64,000 bases of DNA from Engraulis encrasicolus (GCF_034702125.1 NC_085880.1:48478646-48542645); one strand, 5' to 3'; shown: positions 1 to 12,014, numbered from the stretch's first letter. Notes: generated from the letters alone by a model not told the origin. Made by a program: numbers and translations.

Positions 1-296
1 TACAAAATACGCACACACACACACACATGCACACACACACACACCAACACTAAGCTGCATTGAAAGAGTGTGGCTTTAGTGTGCATGACATTACATTTAC
101 ACCAAATGTTCACACAACTACATTGTGCTGCTGAGGCACACACACTGAGGCACACACACACACACTGTCGGCTGCATTGAATAGGCCTATGTGTTTGTGT
201 GGCTTTGTGTGACTGGGGTGAAGTGCTTGTAAGTGTGTTATGTGGATGGAATCCAGTGCTTATAAGTGTTTGTGTGTTTGTGCGGTGTCGTCCTTG

Positions 297-298
<2 letters not shown>

Positions 299-386
<88 letters not shown>
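299..386. repeat. (TG)n microsatellite
   Basis: Near-perfect TG run of about 86 bases. The flanks from base 1 also hold short CA and TG runs and nothing gene-like. Confidence 0.98.
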
Positions 387-387
<1 letters not shown>

Positions 388-489
388 TGCGGTGCTTGTA
401 TTGATCTGGGTAAGTTGTGTTCAGTCATCTTGAATCCACTCTGACAGACAACTCATAGGAGTCAATGGAGCATTCAGCACCAGCACCGC

Positions 490-710
490 TCTCTCTCTCT
501 CCTTTCTCTCACTCTCTCTCCACCCCTCCCACCCCCTCTACCTCTCTCTCCCTCTCTCTCTTTCTCACTCTCTCTCTCTGTCTCCCCCCCTCTCCCTCTC
601 TCACTGCTCTCTCTTAACTTATAGGAGTCAATGGAGCATTCAACACCGGCACCGCTCTCTCTCTCTCTCTCTTTCTCTAGTTCTCTCTCTCTCTCTCTCT
701 CTCTCTCTTT

Positions 711-744
<34 letters not shown>

Positions 745-1127
745 CCCTCTATCTCTCACTCTCTCTCTCTCCCTCCCTCCCTCTCTCTCCCTCTCTCTCT
801 ATCCCTCCCCCCCCTCTCTCTCTCTCTCTCGCTCCCTCTCTGTCGCTCTCTCTTCCCCCCTCTCTCTCTCCCTCCCTCTCTCCTCTCTCTCTCTGTCTCT
901 CTCTCCCTCCCTCTCTCTCTCTCTCCTTTCTCTCTCTCTCTCTCTCTCCTTTCTCTCTCTCTCTCCCCCCCCCTCCCTCCCCCCCTCTCTCTCCCTCTCT
1001 CTATCCCTCCCTCTCTCCCCCCTCTCTCTCCCTCTCTCTCTATCCCCCCCTCTCTCTCTCTCTCCCTCCCACCCTCTCTCTCCCTCCCTCTCTCTCTCCC
1101 TCCATCCCTCTCTCTCTCTCTCTTCTG
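490..1127. repeat. CT-rich low-complexity tract
   Basis: Over 600 bases almost wholly of CTCTCT, CCCTCC and TTTCTC. Two near-identical leads (TAGGAGTCAATGGAGCATTC) at about 457 and 622 show that the tract arose with a local duplication. Long open frames here are artefacts of composition. Confidence 0.95.
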
Positions 1128-1200
1128 TGTGTAAACACCTCCACTACCCACACTGACAGCTGAAGCACCCGACCCCTCTCCATAATAACACTGGTGTTAT

Positions 1201-1655
1201 AATATGTGTGTCTGTGCATGTGTGTGTGAGTGTGTATGTGTGTCTGTGAGTGTGTACGTGTGCCTGTGAGTGTGTATATGTGTCTGTGCATGTGTGTGAG
1301 TGTGTATGTGCATGTGTCTGTGAGTGTATATATGTGTCTGTGCGTGTGAGTGTGTACTTGTGTCTGTGCATGTGTGTGTGTATGTGTGTCTGTGCATGTG
1401 TGTGAGTGTCTATGTGTGTCTGTGCATGTGTCTGTGTGTACGTGTGTCTGTGCATGTGTGTGTGAGTGTGTACGTGTGTCTATGCATGTATGTGGGTGTG
1501 GGTGTGTGTGTGTATGTGTGTCTGTGACAGAAAGAGAGAGAGTAAAAGAGGGTGTGCGCCCATGCACATGTTTGTGTGTGTGTGCAAGCGTGTGAGCGTT
1601 AGAGTCTGCGTGTGTGCATGTGTGTGCATGTGTGTGCTCTGTTTGTTCATGCCAA
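1201..1655. repeat. Degenerate TG-rich minisatellite
   Basis: Interspersed TGTGTGTCTGTGCATG and GTGAGTGTGTA units, about 450 bases. It ends in unique sequence at about 1650 that holds CAATAAAG but no gene. Confidence 0.9.
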
Positions 1656-1785
1656 TAAAGAGAAATCTGTCTCTTGGACTGACAGCAGATGAAACGGCAA
1701 AGCATTCGTCTGAAGTTAAAAGCCTCTTACGCCAAAATAAAAGCCTTGACCCTGGCGACAGCGGGGAGGGATGGAGATTCTGAAG

Positions 1786-1787
<2 letters not shown>

Positions 1788-1838
<51 letters not shown>

Positions 1839-1858
1839 CATGTGTGTGCGTGTGTGTT
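1788..1858. repeat. (TG)n microsatellite
   Basis: TG run with a few CA/GC interruptions at its 3' end. Confidence 0.95.
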
Positions 1859-1989
1859 TGTTAGGGGGCGGGGGCAGTATGATTGCAACATAATATGATT
1901 TGCTTTACAGCAGAACAGAAAGTCCACGTGAGGAGACAAAAAGACAGCAGAAGAAAAAGAAACATAAGGGAAAAGAAGATAAGAGAATC

Positions 1990-2125
1990 TGTAGTTAGAA
2001 AGAATGTGAAAATATGTAGTTGAAAGAAAAGAACATGAAAATATGTAGTTGAAAGAAAAGAACATGAAAATCTGTAGTTGAAAAAAGAATCTGTAGTTAA
2101 AAAAAGAATCTGTAGTTGAAAATCC
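1990..2125. repeat. Minisatellite, 21-29 bp units
   Basis: Tandem copies of a unit around AATATGTAGTTGAAAGAAAA, shortening to AATCTGTAGTTGAAA at the end; about five copies. Confidence 0.85.
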
Positions 2126-2300
2126 CATATGAGCATCGGTAGTAAAGAACATTAGATAATCTGTATTTCGAAAGAGGGAACATGTCTCCTGGATCGTGAC
2201 AAAGGATGCTGGGAAGTGTAGTAAAACCAGCAAGAGGCAGAATGTGTGTAACAGCAGGCAAGGCTGTCATATGCCTCAAGAGCTGTCATATGCCTCAAGC

Positions 2301-2812
2301 CTATGGGGCACCAAAGTCACGCCCTTCTACTTCCGAGCCATGGGGTTGTAGCCCTCAAAATTTTGAATGGGAGTAAATGGAGCGAGTCAAGCTAAATCCT
2401 CACCCCGTTTGGCATGTGCTCCGGATTTCACATATGATGGCAGTGAATTTGAAAGGTTTGGATATGCGTCATAAGACCACGCAAGAAAGGTTATTTTAGC
2501 TTTTGTGCAAACCTGTGTTGGAGACTACAACGTACGCCTCGCATATTTGACGTGAAATGAGGCACAGCCAACCCTACCGCTGCACCGCAGCTGAAGTGGC
2601 TGCCCGTCGGACATGCGACGTCTGTTGTGTAGTCCAAATAATTTCATATTTTTGCACGCACTCAAAAATCGCTTGCCAAGTGAAGTCAACAAGCACACCA
2701 TTGGTCATTAATTCTGAGGTACAGTGTATGTGTGATCACGAGGTGGATCGGAAAATAGCTTTGATTAGTCCATTAAAGCCTAGTCAAAAATGTTGGCTTA
2801 GGTGCCCCATAG
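2301..2812. mobile_element. Short inverted-repeat element (MITE-like)
   Basis: Begins CTATGGGGCACCAAAG and ends with the reverse complement of CTATGGGGCACCTAAG, 512 bp apart. No transposase. A 19-bp tandem pair (AGCTGTCATATGCCTCAAG) abuts its left end. No clear target duplication. Confidence 0.6.
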
Positions 2813-2814
2813 TC

Positions 2815-3282
2815 AGGTAGCTTATAGCTTATAGTTTATAAGCTTATAGCTTATAGTTTATAAGCTTATAGTATAGCTTATAGCTTATAGCTTATAGCTT
2901 ACCGCAGAAATACACCTGCGGCGATCTGAGCGAGCGAGGCGAGCGACGGAAGTAATTGAATTTGTATTGAGTCGCGCTACAAAACCGATTTTGGAGACTA
3001 GAGCGATTTGTGCAACGAGCGTGACAATTTGAAGTTGAAATCTTTTCAACTTTCTATGACGCGGTTCGGCGACAAGCCACGACAGCCAATGACTGTATAG
3101 AGGTCAGTGACCACGGCCAATGGGAATGATTGAATGCTTTGCCTTGTGCCTGTACGGACATACTCTAGTCTCCTCAATCGCTCGTATCGCTTGCTGCTGC
3201 ACTCTGTCGCTTGAATCTCATCGCCGCTGGTGTATTTATAGTTTATAGTTTATAGCTTATAGCTTATAGCTTATAGCCAGGT
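2815..3282. repeat. (CTTATAG)n array split by an inserted element
   Basis: AGCTTATAGCTTATAG-type repeats lie at 2815-2903 and again at 3236-3280, with an unrelated GC-richer block between them. The simplest reading is one heptamer array opened by insertion of the element at 2908-3237. Confidence 0.8.
2908..3237. mobile_element. 330-bp MITE inside the heptamer array
   Basis: Ends are AAATACACCTGCGGCGAT and the reverse complement of AAATACACCAGCGGCGAT. The interior has GAGCGA/TCGCTC motifs near each end. No coding capacity. Confidence 0.7.
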
Positions 3283-3308
3283 AGCCAGGTCTTTATATTT
3301 CACAGGTG

Positions 3309-3631
3309 TACTCATGAACGTCCATCCGGGTGCTTTGCTCTTAAATGTGCGTTACGCCCCTTTATGGGTGAAAACAAACAAAATGTCTCATTGACTTACA
3401 TGCTACATCGGTTAGCCTAAATTAACACATGCTTCAGCCACTGCTGTTTGGCTATATTATTTGAACAGCCGGCAACACAACACGTTTTCGGCATGCTGCG
3501 CGTGAACAACGCTAGTCTACAGGTCCGTATCTTTTGTTTATTAAACACCAACATCGCCAATTGACTTGCATGGGTTGTTTTCCCCCACAAATGGGCGTAA
3601 CGCACATGGAAAACGTCACGCCGTTCATGAG
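3309..3631 (-). mobile_element. THAP-bearing short inverted-repeat element, copy 1
   Basis: Ends TACTCATGAACG and CGTTCATGAGCG form inverted termini. About 40 bases further in, GCGTTACGCCC also recurs inverted. On the minus strand, from the ATG at 3497, the frame reads MPKTCCVAGCSNN, the start of a THAP zinc-binding domain (first two cysteines of the C2CH motif). It then runs into noncoding sequence (NIAKQQWLKH), so no full domain is left. A second, 332-bp copy lies at 41861-42192. Confidence 0.7.
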
Positions 3632-3639
3632 CGTGGAAT

Positions 3640-3910
3640 TAAGACATTTGGGTTTTTCCACATCATCTCATCTGTAGAGCACACTGCCTGAGGCTATGCT
3701 AGCTAGCGCTAGTTGATGCTACATATGCTGTGTAGAGCCGCTAATTGGAACTAACGCTAGTCGATGCTACATATGCTATGCTGAGCTGCTAATTGGAACC
3801 AGATGCTAACACAGGGTTGCCATGGAGAACATGGCCGACCGTGTGCTACTTCCTGTCACTCTGCTGGTGTTCTGAGAGCGACTACAGTGCTGGTGATTAC
3901 TTCATCTGTA
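3640..3910. other. Noncoding, short internal duplication
   Basis: CTAACGCTAG.. and GATGCTACATATGCT occur twice about 55 bases apart (3710-3800). No gene seen. Confidence 0.6.
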
Positions 3911-3964
3911 ACTGTGTGTGAGTGTATGTGTGTGTGAGAGTGTGTGTGTGTGTGTGTGCATACA

Positions 3965-4057
<93 letters not shown>
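3965..4057. repeat. (TG)n microsatellite
   Basis: Long TG run preceded by interrupted TG/AG repeats from about 3912. Confidence 0.98.
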
Positions 4058-4060
<3 letters not shown>

Positions 4061-4168
4061 CGCGCATCTGTGGATGGCTTCGAGCTATACTACAGCAGCT
4101 AATTATCAGTTCTCTTCTTCTCGCTCACTGAGAGCAGGCTACCCGTCAAACGTAAAGAAGACACAGAG

Positions 4169-4170
<2 letters not shown>

Positions 4171-4251
<81 letters not shown>
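4171..4251. repeat. (CA)n microsatellite
   Basis: CA run with a single ACTC interruption, 110 bases after a TG run. The two could pair as a long hairpin. Confidence 0.97.
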
Positions 4252-4252
<1 letters not shown>

Positions 4253-4371
4253 CTATATTCTCCATACCCAGAGGCTCTGATGGCACAGCTGAGATCCCTA
4301 TGATCATGTGTCGCTGTTATGTCTGGACGAGCAAAATTAGCAGCAGGGTTCATCAATACCCCCCCGGAGTT

Positions 4372-4479
4372 AATCAGCCGTGCTCATCAATAGCCCTGAC
4401 TGGAGGCAATCAGCCGTGCTCATCAATAGCCCTGACTGGAGGCAATCAGCCGTGCTCATCAATAGCCCTGACTGGAGGC
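4372..4479. repeat. 36-bp minisatellite, 3 perfect copies
   Basis: Unit starts AATCAGCCGTGCTCATCAAT and ends ACTGGAGGC, with copies at 4372, 4408 and 4444. The spacing preserves frame (NQPCSSIALTGG repeated), but no gene context supports translation. Confidence 0.95.
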
Positions 4480-4756
4480 AATTACTGGGCTGTAGAAGCT
4501 TAACAACGCACATGACTGATTATTAATAATGTGTGATACTGATCATGAATAATGTCTGTATGAGTGACGCCATTTTGCAGGTCATTAATTATGTGTCCGC
4601 ATGAGATGTGTCCTATTACCGGTCATTATTAATATATGTGCTGTTTTTATTCTGCTGTGGGACCAGGCCATCATCAATGGCTTGTCGATGGCCTTACCCA
4701 GCTGATTCATGTGTTGGCCTTGGGCATATACGTAGCAGATGCAGTTTATGCATCTC

Positions 4757-5213
4757 TATGATGACCATTGAGAGTAAATAGAATGGAGGCCAAAATTCTA
4801 TTTCATTGTTGAAGCCAAGTTGGAGCCAAGGTTGGACCCAAAAAGACCAAAAAATGGCCAAATCCCATTCATTCCTATGAGAGACATAAAACCCTGTATC
4901 TCCCTTAAATGCCACTCCAGGGGGATAATTTTTCGCTCAACTAGTAGGTCCCCTTGCTCTCCAACTTACCAGGGTGGTGATTTTTTGTGGTGATGTTTTG
5001 TTTTAGAGAGATATTAAAAGTTAAATTGACCAATGAGCATCAGAACATGGTTTGATTGACCGTTAGAAGTCTTGTTGTTGTCCAATCAGCACCTGCGTTT
5101 GGCGTTGCTAAGGTGGAATGTAAGTTGGAATGTTCCCAAATCTGGCTTCAAAGCGTTGAATGGCAAATAGCGTTGATTTGGCGTCCATTCTATTTACTGT
5201 CAATGATGATGAC
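4757..5213. mobile_element. Inverted-repeat interspersed element
   Basis: Left TTGAGAGTAAATAGAATGGA and right (reverse complement) TTGACAGTAAATAGAATGGA, each followed by SGCCAAA, define ends about 457 bp apart. Similar sequence is common in fish genomes in my experience. No transposase frame. Confidence 0.65.
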
Positions 5214-5642
5214 ACTTTATGTCTGTATTTGCTTTTTTGGGGGGGTTTGGCGGCATGTGTTACGCTATACAGTATGTATGTCTAAAGCTAGATTCTGCAT
5301 CCGTCCGTCTTGTGTCTGTGCGAGTCCACGCCAACCCCCACCCCCCACCGTCGTCGAGCGCCTCGAAAAAATTCTAACTATCAGTTGGACACTCGTGGCA
5401 CAATGCCTGCTGTTTTACTACCGTAGCCTGTTCCTCCACCGAATGTAAACACACATCGGCAGAGTCAACTCTAAAGATGCTTGCACACAAACACACACAC
5501 ACACACATAAACACACACACTCTCTCTCTTCCTCCCTTTTACTGCACGACACTCACCCCTACTCTTCATGTAATGGACGTGAGATGTTTTACACTTGAAA
5601 GGCGGCGGCAATGAAGCATTACAATCCCAAGGTTCGAAGTGG

Positions 5643-5643
5643 C

Positions 5644-5716
<73 letters not shown>

Positions 5717-5730
5717 TGTGTGTGTGTGTT
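5643..5730. repeat. (TG)n microsatellite
   Basis: TG run with a few TATG interruptions. A shorter CA run lies at 5487-5519. Between 5214 and 5470 nothing is recognised. Confidence 0.97.
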
Positions 5731-5744
5731 GCATGCTATCATAC

Positions 5745-6248
5745 TACTCGCAATCCAGCCCTGGCAGGGGGCTCCCCTAGGTGGCCGCTGGTCTCTGCCT
5801 GAGGTTTCTTCCTGACTACAGGGGGTCTTTTTTTCTCAGACCTCACTGAGCTTTTTTTCCCCCTCACAAACTATGAATCAAGCGAAAGGGAGTTTTCCCT
5901 CACCCCTGATGCCACCAGGGGCCGCACCTGAGCGCCCAATCTCTGTGTGACTATCTATGACTTATGATAGGCCCAGCCACTATGGACCTTACACATCTAA
6001 GAATCCTGGTCCTAACCTACGTTGACCTTATGACTCTACATTCTCTGTCTATCTCTTCTTCCTCTGCCTTCCTGCTTTTTCTGCCTCTCCTCTATACCTC
6101 TCCATTTAAATCTATCTCTCCTCTCCTTTTAAATCTATCTCTAACAATGTTTTTTCCCATTTGTTAAGCACTTTGAGTTACATGCCTTGTATGACACAGT
6201 GCTATACAAATACAATTATTATATTATTATTATTATTATTATTATAAT
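5745..6248 (+). mobile_element. 3' end of an L2-like non-LTR retrotransposon
   Basis: The sequence GAGGTTTCTTCCTGAC, then GGGAGTTTTCCCTCACC, then AAGCACTTTGAGTTACATG and a (TTATTA)n tail matches the layout I recall for the 3' untranslated tails of fish L2/Maui-type LINEs. No reverse transcriptase remains. Assignment rests on recall of the motif order. Confidence 0.55.
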
Positions 6249-6249
6249 G

Positions 6250-6610
6250 TGTCCACACACACAGAGGTGTTACTTGAGCAGTGTCAAGAAGACGACAACA
6301 CTGTACACAGTAAATTAAATGCAGTGTTTATTTAGCACTCAGAGTCACTGTATTATTATATTGGTCCCCAAGTGCTCTGTAGGTGTTGAAATAACCCCTT
6401 AGCGCAGAGCCTATGTTATAACCTTACTGTCACCAAAATTGTAATGGCTATGTCGTAATCTGTTACATAAGGCTCTCGATGATGTCATAGCAATTGTTAT
6501 GATGTAGTTGAGTATTTTCAGCAGATACTAAATAGGCCCACGAGCGCCCGCCGGCGACCCCATCTGCACTAAGAGGCTACTTTACTGAATTCTGCAGCAG
6601 TGCCTATGAT
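6250..6610. other. Noncoding, nothing recognised
   Basis: AT-rich unique-looking sequence with no splice-bounded frame, RNA gene or repeat that I can identify. Confidence 0.5.
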
Positions 6611-6617
6611 ATGAGAA

Positions 6618-6790
6618 TAACATTACATTACATTATATTACATTACATTTTATTGCATAACATTTGGGAGACGCTTTTTTCACCAAATCGACTTACAATC
6701 GAGGACATAATTATAGCCGACATCACTAGTAGAAACAAAGTGCACAGGAATATACAGAACAACAAGTGCAGATGCTAAGTAAGGTTAAGG
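6618..6790. repeat. ACATT-rich fish interspersed repeat
   Basis: ACATTACATTACATTATATT leading into TTTGGGAGACGC and CGACTTACAATCGAGGACA, a motif order seen very often in teleost genomes; boundaries uncertain. Confidence 0.5.
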
Positions 6791-6810
6791 GTTTTTTTAA
6801 TGGTTCATTA

Positions 6811-7696
6811 CAGTTTTTCTCGATTGCCTCCACACAATTTCTGGTACTTCACACACAATTCTCTGAACATCTCCCCCATTTCCCAACTCCCCTACCCAAT
6901 GTCACTGAACACTAAACACAATTCCTTCTTTAAACTCACATTTCAGTTTTAAAACACACTCTTTTCAAACCACTACACACAATTCTCTGGATTACACACA
7001 ATTTTCATGAAGAAAAACCCTGGTTGTCGCATTGCACACACTGTCATTCAAAATACTAAAATCAACTGCCATACCAAGTTCTCTTCCTCATCATATGGGC
7101 AAACTCTCTTCATATCGGTTTACAATCTGAAATCATCACCCCATAAGGACACATATTGCATGTCATATTGATGAAAAATGAGTGGGTGCAAGAAGAAAAC
7201 ACATTTGTTTAGTTTTTGAACTCAAAAATATGTTATACAAGACATCACTTTCATGTGGTTACCCAATATTACAATAAATTAGTGCAATTTTTTAAATGTC
7301 AGAAAAATATGTAAAATATATACACATCTGTGTATTCCGAGTCTAAAAACAATATTTCAGTATTTTACTACAGAAAAATACCCTCTTTAACTAGAACACT
7401 GAAGAAAATAAGTTTCTACTGTGTTTCAAGTTGAGTATAGCCTAGAGTTTTACCTTGTGCATATTAGTGTTCAATGGTTCACATAAGAGTGTTTTAAAAT
7501 GACTGCTTGTGTGTGTCATTTGAGAACAAAATGACCTTTTTAGAAGAGAGTACATTGTTTTGAGACAAGACGTGCATTTTTCAGAGGTAGTGAGGAGTTT
7601 TGCCCGTTGTATGTGAGGTATGGAGATTTGTGTGTAGAGTTTTGAGAATTCGAGAACTGATTCCGAAAAATGTGTGTAAGCAATCGAGAAAAACTG
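6811..7696. mobile_element. Non-autonomous Tc1/mariner-type element
   Basis: 886 bp with inverted ends CAGTTTTTCTCGATTGC and GCAATCGAGAAAAACTG, flanked on both sides by TA, the target of Tc1/mariner/pogo transposases. The interior is AT-rich with many CACACAATT motifs and no transposase. CAG...CTG ends recall pogo/Tigger relatives. Confidence 0.75.
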
Positions 7697-7699
7697 TAA

Positions 7700-8377
7700 C
7701 ACAGGGTTAGGGCCAAAACATACCAAGGCGGAACGGAACGGTCGCGGGACGAACGCGGCCTTTCTGCTTAGTTTCGGTGTTTTTTCTCTGCCTTTCACAC
7801 TGACAGCGTCGGTGTGCGCGGCCAGTCCTATTCAAAACCTTCCCCACAGCCAAAGCTAGCATGCTACTTTGCCATGAATGAGACACCGCCGGTCGCCGAC
7901 GTGAAAAATACGCTCGAGTTCTATTTTCCAAATGCAGCGCGGCGCGGAGTCGGCTCCCGCGCTGCTGACGCTCGACTTCCGCCGGTTGGTGTGTAAGGAC
8001 AGATATGTTTCAATGTATTTTCACCAACGCCGGTAAAAAACATGGCTGTTTCGTGACGCTTTACCGCCCTGGTGTGTAAGACCCCTTAAGTAGAGTACGT
8101 ACACATCAGCTCAACCAATAGGGTAGTAGATAGTCCCGGAACCGAATATGGATGATTTATGACGTATTTTAAACATTATATTTTTTCGATTTCACATGCC
8201 GTTTTTGTTTCCCTGTATTCAGGGCTCTAAATTAACACTGTAATTTCACGTTTCAGGACCAGAAGGAAACGGTGTGTGTTTAAGATGCCTTCGCACCTTT
8301 TTATACCCTTTTCTGCTTTGTTTTGCTTGTTTGTTTGTTTGGGCTTTGTTTTGATAAGTGTTCACCTCACAGTACCA
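7700..8377. other. Noncoding; GC-richer repeat-like block
   Basis: 7706-8096 is locally CG-rich (GGAACGGAACGG, GCGCGGCGCGG). Its two ends look loosely inverted (CAAGGCGGAACG against CAGGGCGGTAAAGCG), hinting at an old element. The rest is unassigned. Confidence 0.4.
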
Positions 8378-8528
8378 GGGGTCCGTATCTCAAAATCGTC
8401 TTTGCTAACGACGGTAGCAACGTCCTTCGTAAGAGCGACTCAACTCTCTCTCTCGACAGCGACGCTCACCACTAAATCCAAGGGAATGGTAAGACGGTCT
8501 TAAGACAAGAATCGAGAAAACGGACCCC
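8378..8528. mobile_element. 151-bp MITE
   Basis: Inverted ends GGGGTCCGTATCTC and the reverse complement of GGGGTCCGTTTTCTC. The arms also match further in (AATCGTCTTTG, GACGGTCTTAAG). No coding. Confidence 0.65.
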
Positions 8529-8617
8529 AGATCCACAGGAGAGGTAAACAGGCTCATGTCCCATTTTTATCCCATTTATTATTTGGGCTCTACTGCTTCG
8601 GACAGTATGAGTGATCA

Positions 8618-8817
8618 CAGGCAGGGTTGCCAGATGAGGCTGAAGATTTCCAGCCCAAAAAATGCTCAAAACCCGCCTAGAAGCACAAAATCTCGCTCAA
8701 TTCTATTGATTTCTATGGCAAAAATTGGGCAGGTTTTTCTGCTAAATGCCATTTTTACCCGCACACGGCCATCCTAAGCAGCCCAATTGGGCGGGAAACA
8801 GCCCAATCTGGCAACAC
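8618..8817. mobile_element. 200-bp MITE with GTTGCCAGAT ends
   Basis: Left CAGGGTTGCCAGATGAGG and right (reverse complement) CAGTGTTGCCAGATTGGG. TGATCA flanks it at 8612-8617 and 8818-8823, a possible 6-bp target duplication, though TGATCA is itself palindromic. Confidence 0.6.
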
Positions 8818-8819
8818 TG

Positions 8820-9098
8820 ATCAAAGTGCAGCATGACTGGCTGTTCTCATAGCCGACTGTTTGCATTGCTAGCTGTTCACTGCCAGATGAAATAAGACGG
8901 GAGAGTCAGAGCGGTGGCGGGTGCCCTTCAACTTAAAGACCAACAGTGACACCTGGTGGTTGAATAAGGTAAATACAAATAGCCATCAGACACTTCTTGT
9001 TGTTGTTGTTGTTGTTATTATTACCCTACAGTGCCATAAGAGACAATTCAAGAGGAGGAGACGGTTCAGAAGGACTTCCTTCCAGAATCAATGATCAT
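8820..9098. other. Noncoding, nothing recognised
   Basis: A short (TTG)n run at about 8998-9016; otherwise unassigned. Confidence 0.5.
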
Positions 9099-9299
9099 GG
9101 GCCTTTCTCAAAACCTAGGACAGTGCACTTCCAAGTGTATCAGCCTAATTAGTCACACCCAGTAATTGGATACTCTTTATTAGTCACACCCAGTGATTGG
9201 ATATTCCGTAGAGTTCACCAAAGAGTATCCAATCACTGGGCGTGACTAATTAGGCTGATACACTTGGACGTGCACTGTCCTGGGTTTTGAGAAGGACCC
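9099..9299. mobile_element. Palindromic MITE (about 80-bp arms)
   Basis: The arms read CTCAAAACCYAGGACAGTGCAC and on through AGTGTATCAGCCTAATTAG and AGTCACRCCCAGTRATTGG, inverted with few mismatches around a 40-bp centre. The transcript could fold into one long hairpin. Confidence 0.8.
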
Positions 9300-9788
9300 A
9301 TTAAGTTGCAAGCTAAAGGTCTATGATATGCCATGACCCTTTAGGAGACTATATGCTACATGTGCGTGACGTTTTTGTACACTCTTTTTTCCTTTGTACG
9401 TTCTTTTTTTAAATTAATTCGTTGACATGATGATGTTTCAACTTTGCGGTCTTCCTCAGATTCACCAACAAACAAAGGCTTAACACAGAGTTAGAGACTG
9501 ACTGATTGAGGGGGAAGGGCACAGCATATTTGAGTATGGGGGCATTAGATCAACATTGAAACAATAGTCTGCTTAATACAAGACGCAGCAGTCTTTCTTT
9601 TTGTAAATGTCTATTCAGTCTCACAGAATGTAAGTCTTCACAAGACCCCGAAATTCAATACTGCACATTACATAACTGCACCTTACAGCACAGGATATTA
9701 AACTTAAGCAAATAAAAACGAAAACGTCAGCATGTCTATGATGAGATGTGAAATTAATTATTTTCAATGATGTTAGAAATATTAAGAA
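9300..9788. other. Noncoding, nothing recognised
   Basis: AT-rich sequence without a supportable gene or repeat boundary. Confidence 0.5.
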
Positions 9789-10371
9789 TTAACCCTATCC
9801 AGACAAGGGGGGCTAAAAGTGTCCACACCAATTTGATGTTGTATAACTCCTGAATGACTACGCCTGAATGACTACGCTATCTGACTAAGCAATGACTACG
9901 AAACTTGATGACTTGTCATAAAATGAAGTTGGCTACAATGTGATACCAAAAGTTTATATTTATCTTTTTTGTTGTTGCCATGGCAACGGTTTTCTGACAG
10001 GCCCGTCTGACCAAAAAGTCTCATCGGTGTACTCTCCTTATTGCATACTACTTATGATATATTTATTCCATTAGATTAGCATAACTTTACCAAATATAAT
10101 ATTAGTTTAATAGCATTCTATGCCAATGTATGCTAATGTATGCAAATGTAATGACATAATCGCATTTAAAATCAAATAGCTACTTTTATCTTTACCAATA
10201 AACATTTCACCTCAATTTTATTTCTTCTTTTTATTTCTCACTTCTTGTCTTATGTAGATCATGCCCTGCACATGTGGTAATGATGTATCTTGTTGTTAAT
10301 GGCTGACTGCTTGCAGCAATGTTATAAGAAACTGAAGCCGCTTTGCCATATCTACGACTTGATTTTGTCAT
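9789..10371. repeat. Interspersed repeat family (AACCCTATCCAGAC), copy 1
   Basis: Shares AACCCTATCCAGAC, GGCTAAAAGTG, TGACTACGAAACTTG and GCCATGGCAACGGTTTTCTG with 12168-12370. An unclassified dispersed repeat. Confidence 0.75.
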
Positions 10372-10379
10372 GTAATTTT

Positions 10380-12014
10380 GTAGCCTAGCGCAGCCAGACC
10401 CGTACAGCAAAAAGCTGTACCAGGGTCTAGGAGAGCTGGGCAGCAGTGTGGGCGGGATAAACGGTTGCTTCAGCACTCAACGTCACGCAATTGGATGGCA
10501 AACAACCAATCCCCACACACTTCTGTGTAACGTCACAGCTGTCTCGTACACGTGACACGCCCCTTTGTAGTTGAAGCGGCAATTTCGAGCCGTCGTAGCA
10601 GTGAATTCGTGTGATGACCACAGCCACAAACAAGTTTCCTAATAAATCGTGTTTTCACTTATACAGTTCAAAAATGCATCGTTTTCAACCACATGGCCCT
10701 CCTTGATCAATCAGCGAAATGTCGAGCAATTTGGGGCTTGTTAAATGGTTATATTTATGATTGTTGTCAACATGGTATGTTCGGTGTTAGCTAGCTAGCT
10801 GTATACCCATAACTAATACATGGCTAGCCGCTAGGTCGGTAGACCAGGTGTCATTCCCATCTATTTAGTAAGCGACTTACAGACTTTCAAAGCTCCCAAA
10901 TGTCTCGTTTTTAATGACATGGATCTTATTAGAATTTGGGGCAGGCATATAATACAAGGCTGGATACCTAGCTCTGCTATTGACGACAGGTTAGCTACTA
11001 GCGAGGGCCTCTTTGTAGAAGCGGCAACTTCCAGCCGTCGTAGCAGTGAATTTGTGTGATGACCACAGCCACAAACAAGTTTCCTAATAAATCGTGTTTT
11101 CACTTATACAGTTCAAAAATGCCTCGTTTTCAACCACATGACCCTCCTTGATCAATCAGCAAAATGTCGAGCAATTTGGGGCTTGTTAAATGGTTATATT
11201 TATGATTGTTGTTGTCAACATGGCATGTTCGGCGTTAGCTAGCCAGCTACCCATAACTTTCCCGGATTGTCGCTCCCAACGCAGGACGCTCCCCGGTCAG
11301 CTCGCTCCCACTAGCCAGACTATCGATCCCACCGCCATATAACGGAGCTAGTTATCTTTTTGATGTTAGTTTTTTTGTTTCTAACCCTAGTTTTTTTTTT
11401 TTTTCTAAGACTAACCCTAACCTAACCCTAACCTGGATACCTAGGTCTGTGTTGTTGACGACAGGTTAGCTAGCCACTAGCTTGGTAGACTCGGTGTCAT
11501 TCCCATCTATTTAGTAAGCTACTCAAAGACTTCCAAAGCTCCCAAATGTCTCGTTTTTAATGGCATGTGTCTTGTTAGAAATTGGGGCAGCAATTTCATT
11601 CTACACCTACAGTAGTGGTCTGATAATAACGTGTGACTATCTGGTTCTGTAAAATGCTCAACTTAGCTTACCGAGCTAGTTTAAAACATCGAATGATCAA
11701 ATGGTAATGTGTTGAGATCTATTTGTGCCCCATAAGTTCATGGTGTATTATTACATCAATCCATGTCAGCCACGAAATGTATTATCATCCAGGCTTTTTA
11801 AATTAAGTAAACACTTTCGTGCTGTACATAGCACGGACGGACACCATGCTTCATCTTAGAAAGTTTCCTGTTTAGGTAGCCCGGCCCCCCTCGCGATTTG
11901 ATTGGCCCTGTCATCGGATAACTTTCAGCCTCGCAAAACGACCGGGGTCCGCTAGACTGCCCCCGGGAGCAAATTCAATTTGCGGTCGCTAGGGGCGTCT
12001 AGATTTCTAGGCTA
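10380..12014. mobile_element. 1.6-kb element, 8-bp target duplication GTAATTTT
   Basis: Inverted ends TAGCCTAG...CTAGGCTA with exact 8-bp flanks GTAATTTT at 10372-10379 and 12015-12022, as hAT-type transposition leaves. The interior has no transposase. It contains two diverged direct repeats: 10567-10820 against 11014-11260, and 10825-10945 against 11470-11590. It therefore grew by internal duplication. Confidence 0.65.

Noticed and set aside
199..387. Open frames made of Cys-Val, His-Thr or Ser-Leu repeats here and at every TG, CA or CT tract
   Set aside because: Dinucleotide repeats are open in several frames by composition. There is no gene context or splice support.
4372..4479. CRISPR-like array from regular 36-bp repeats (also at 14606 and 43190)
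   Set aside because: The repeats are head-to-tail with no unique spacers, and the genome is eukaryotic. They are minisatellites.
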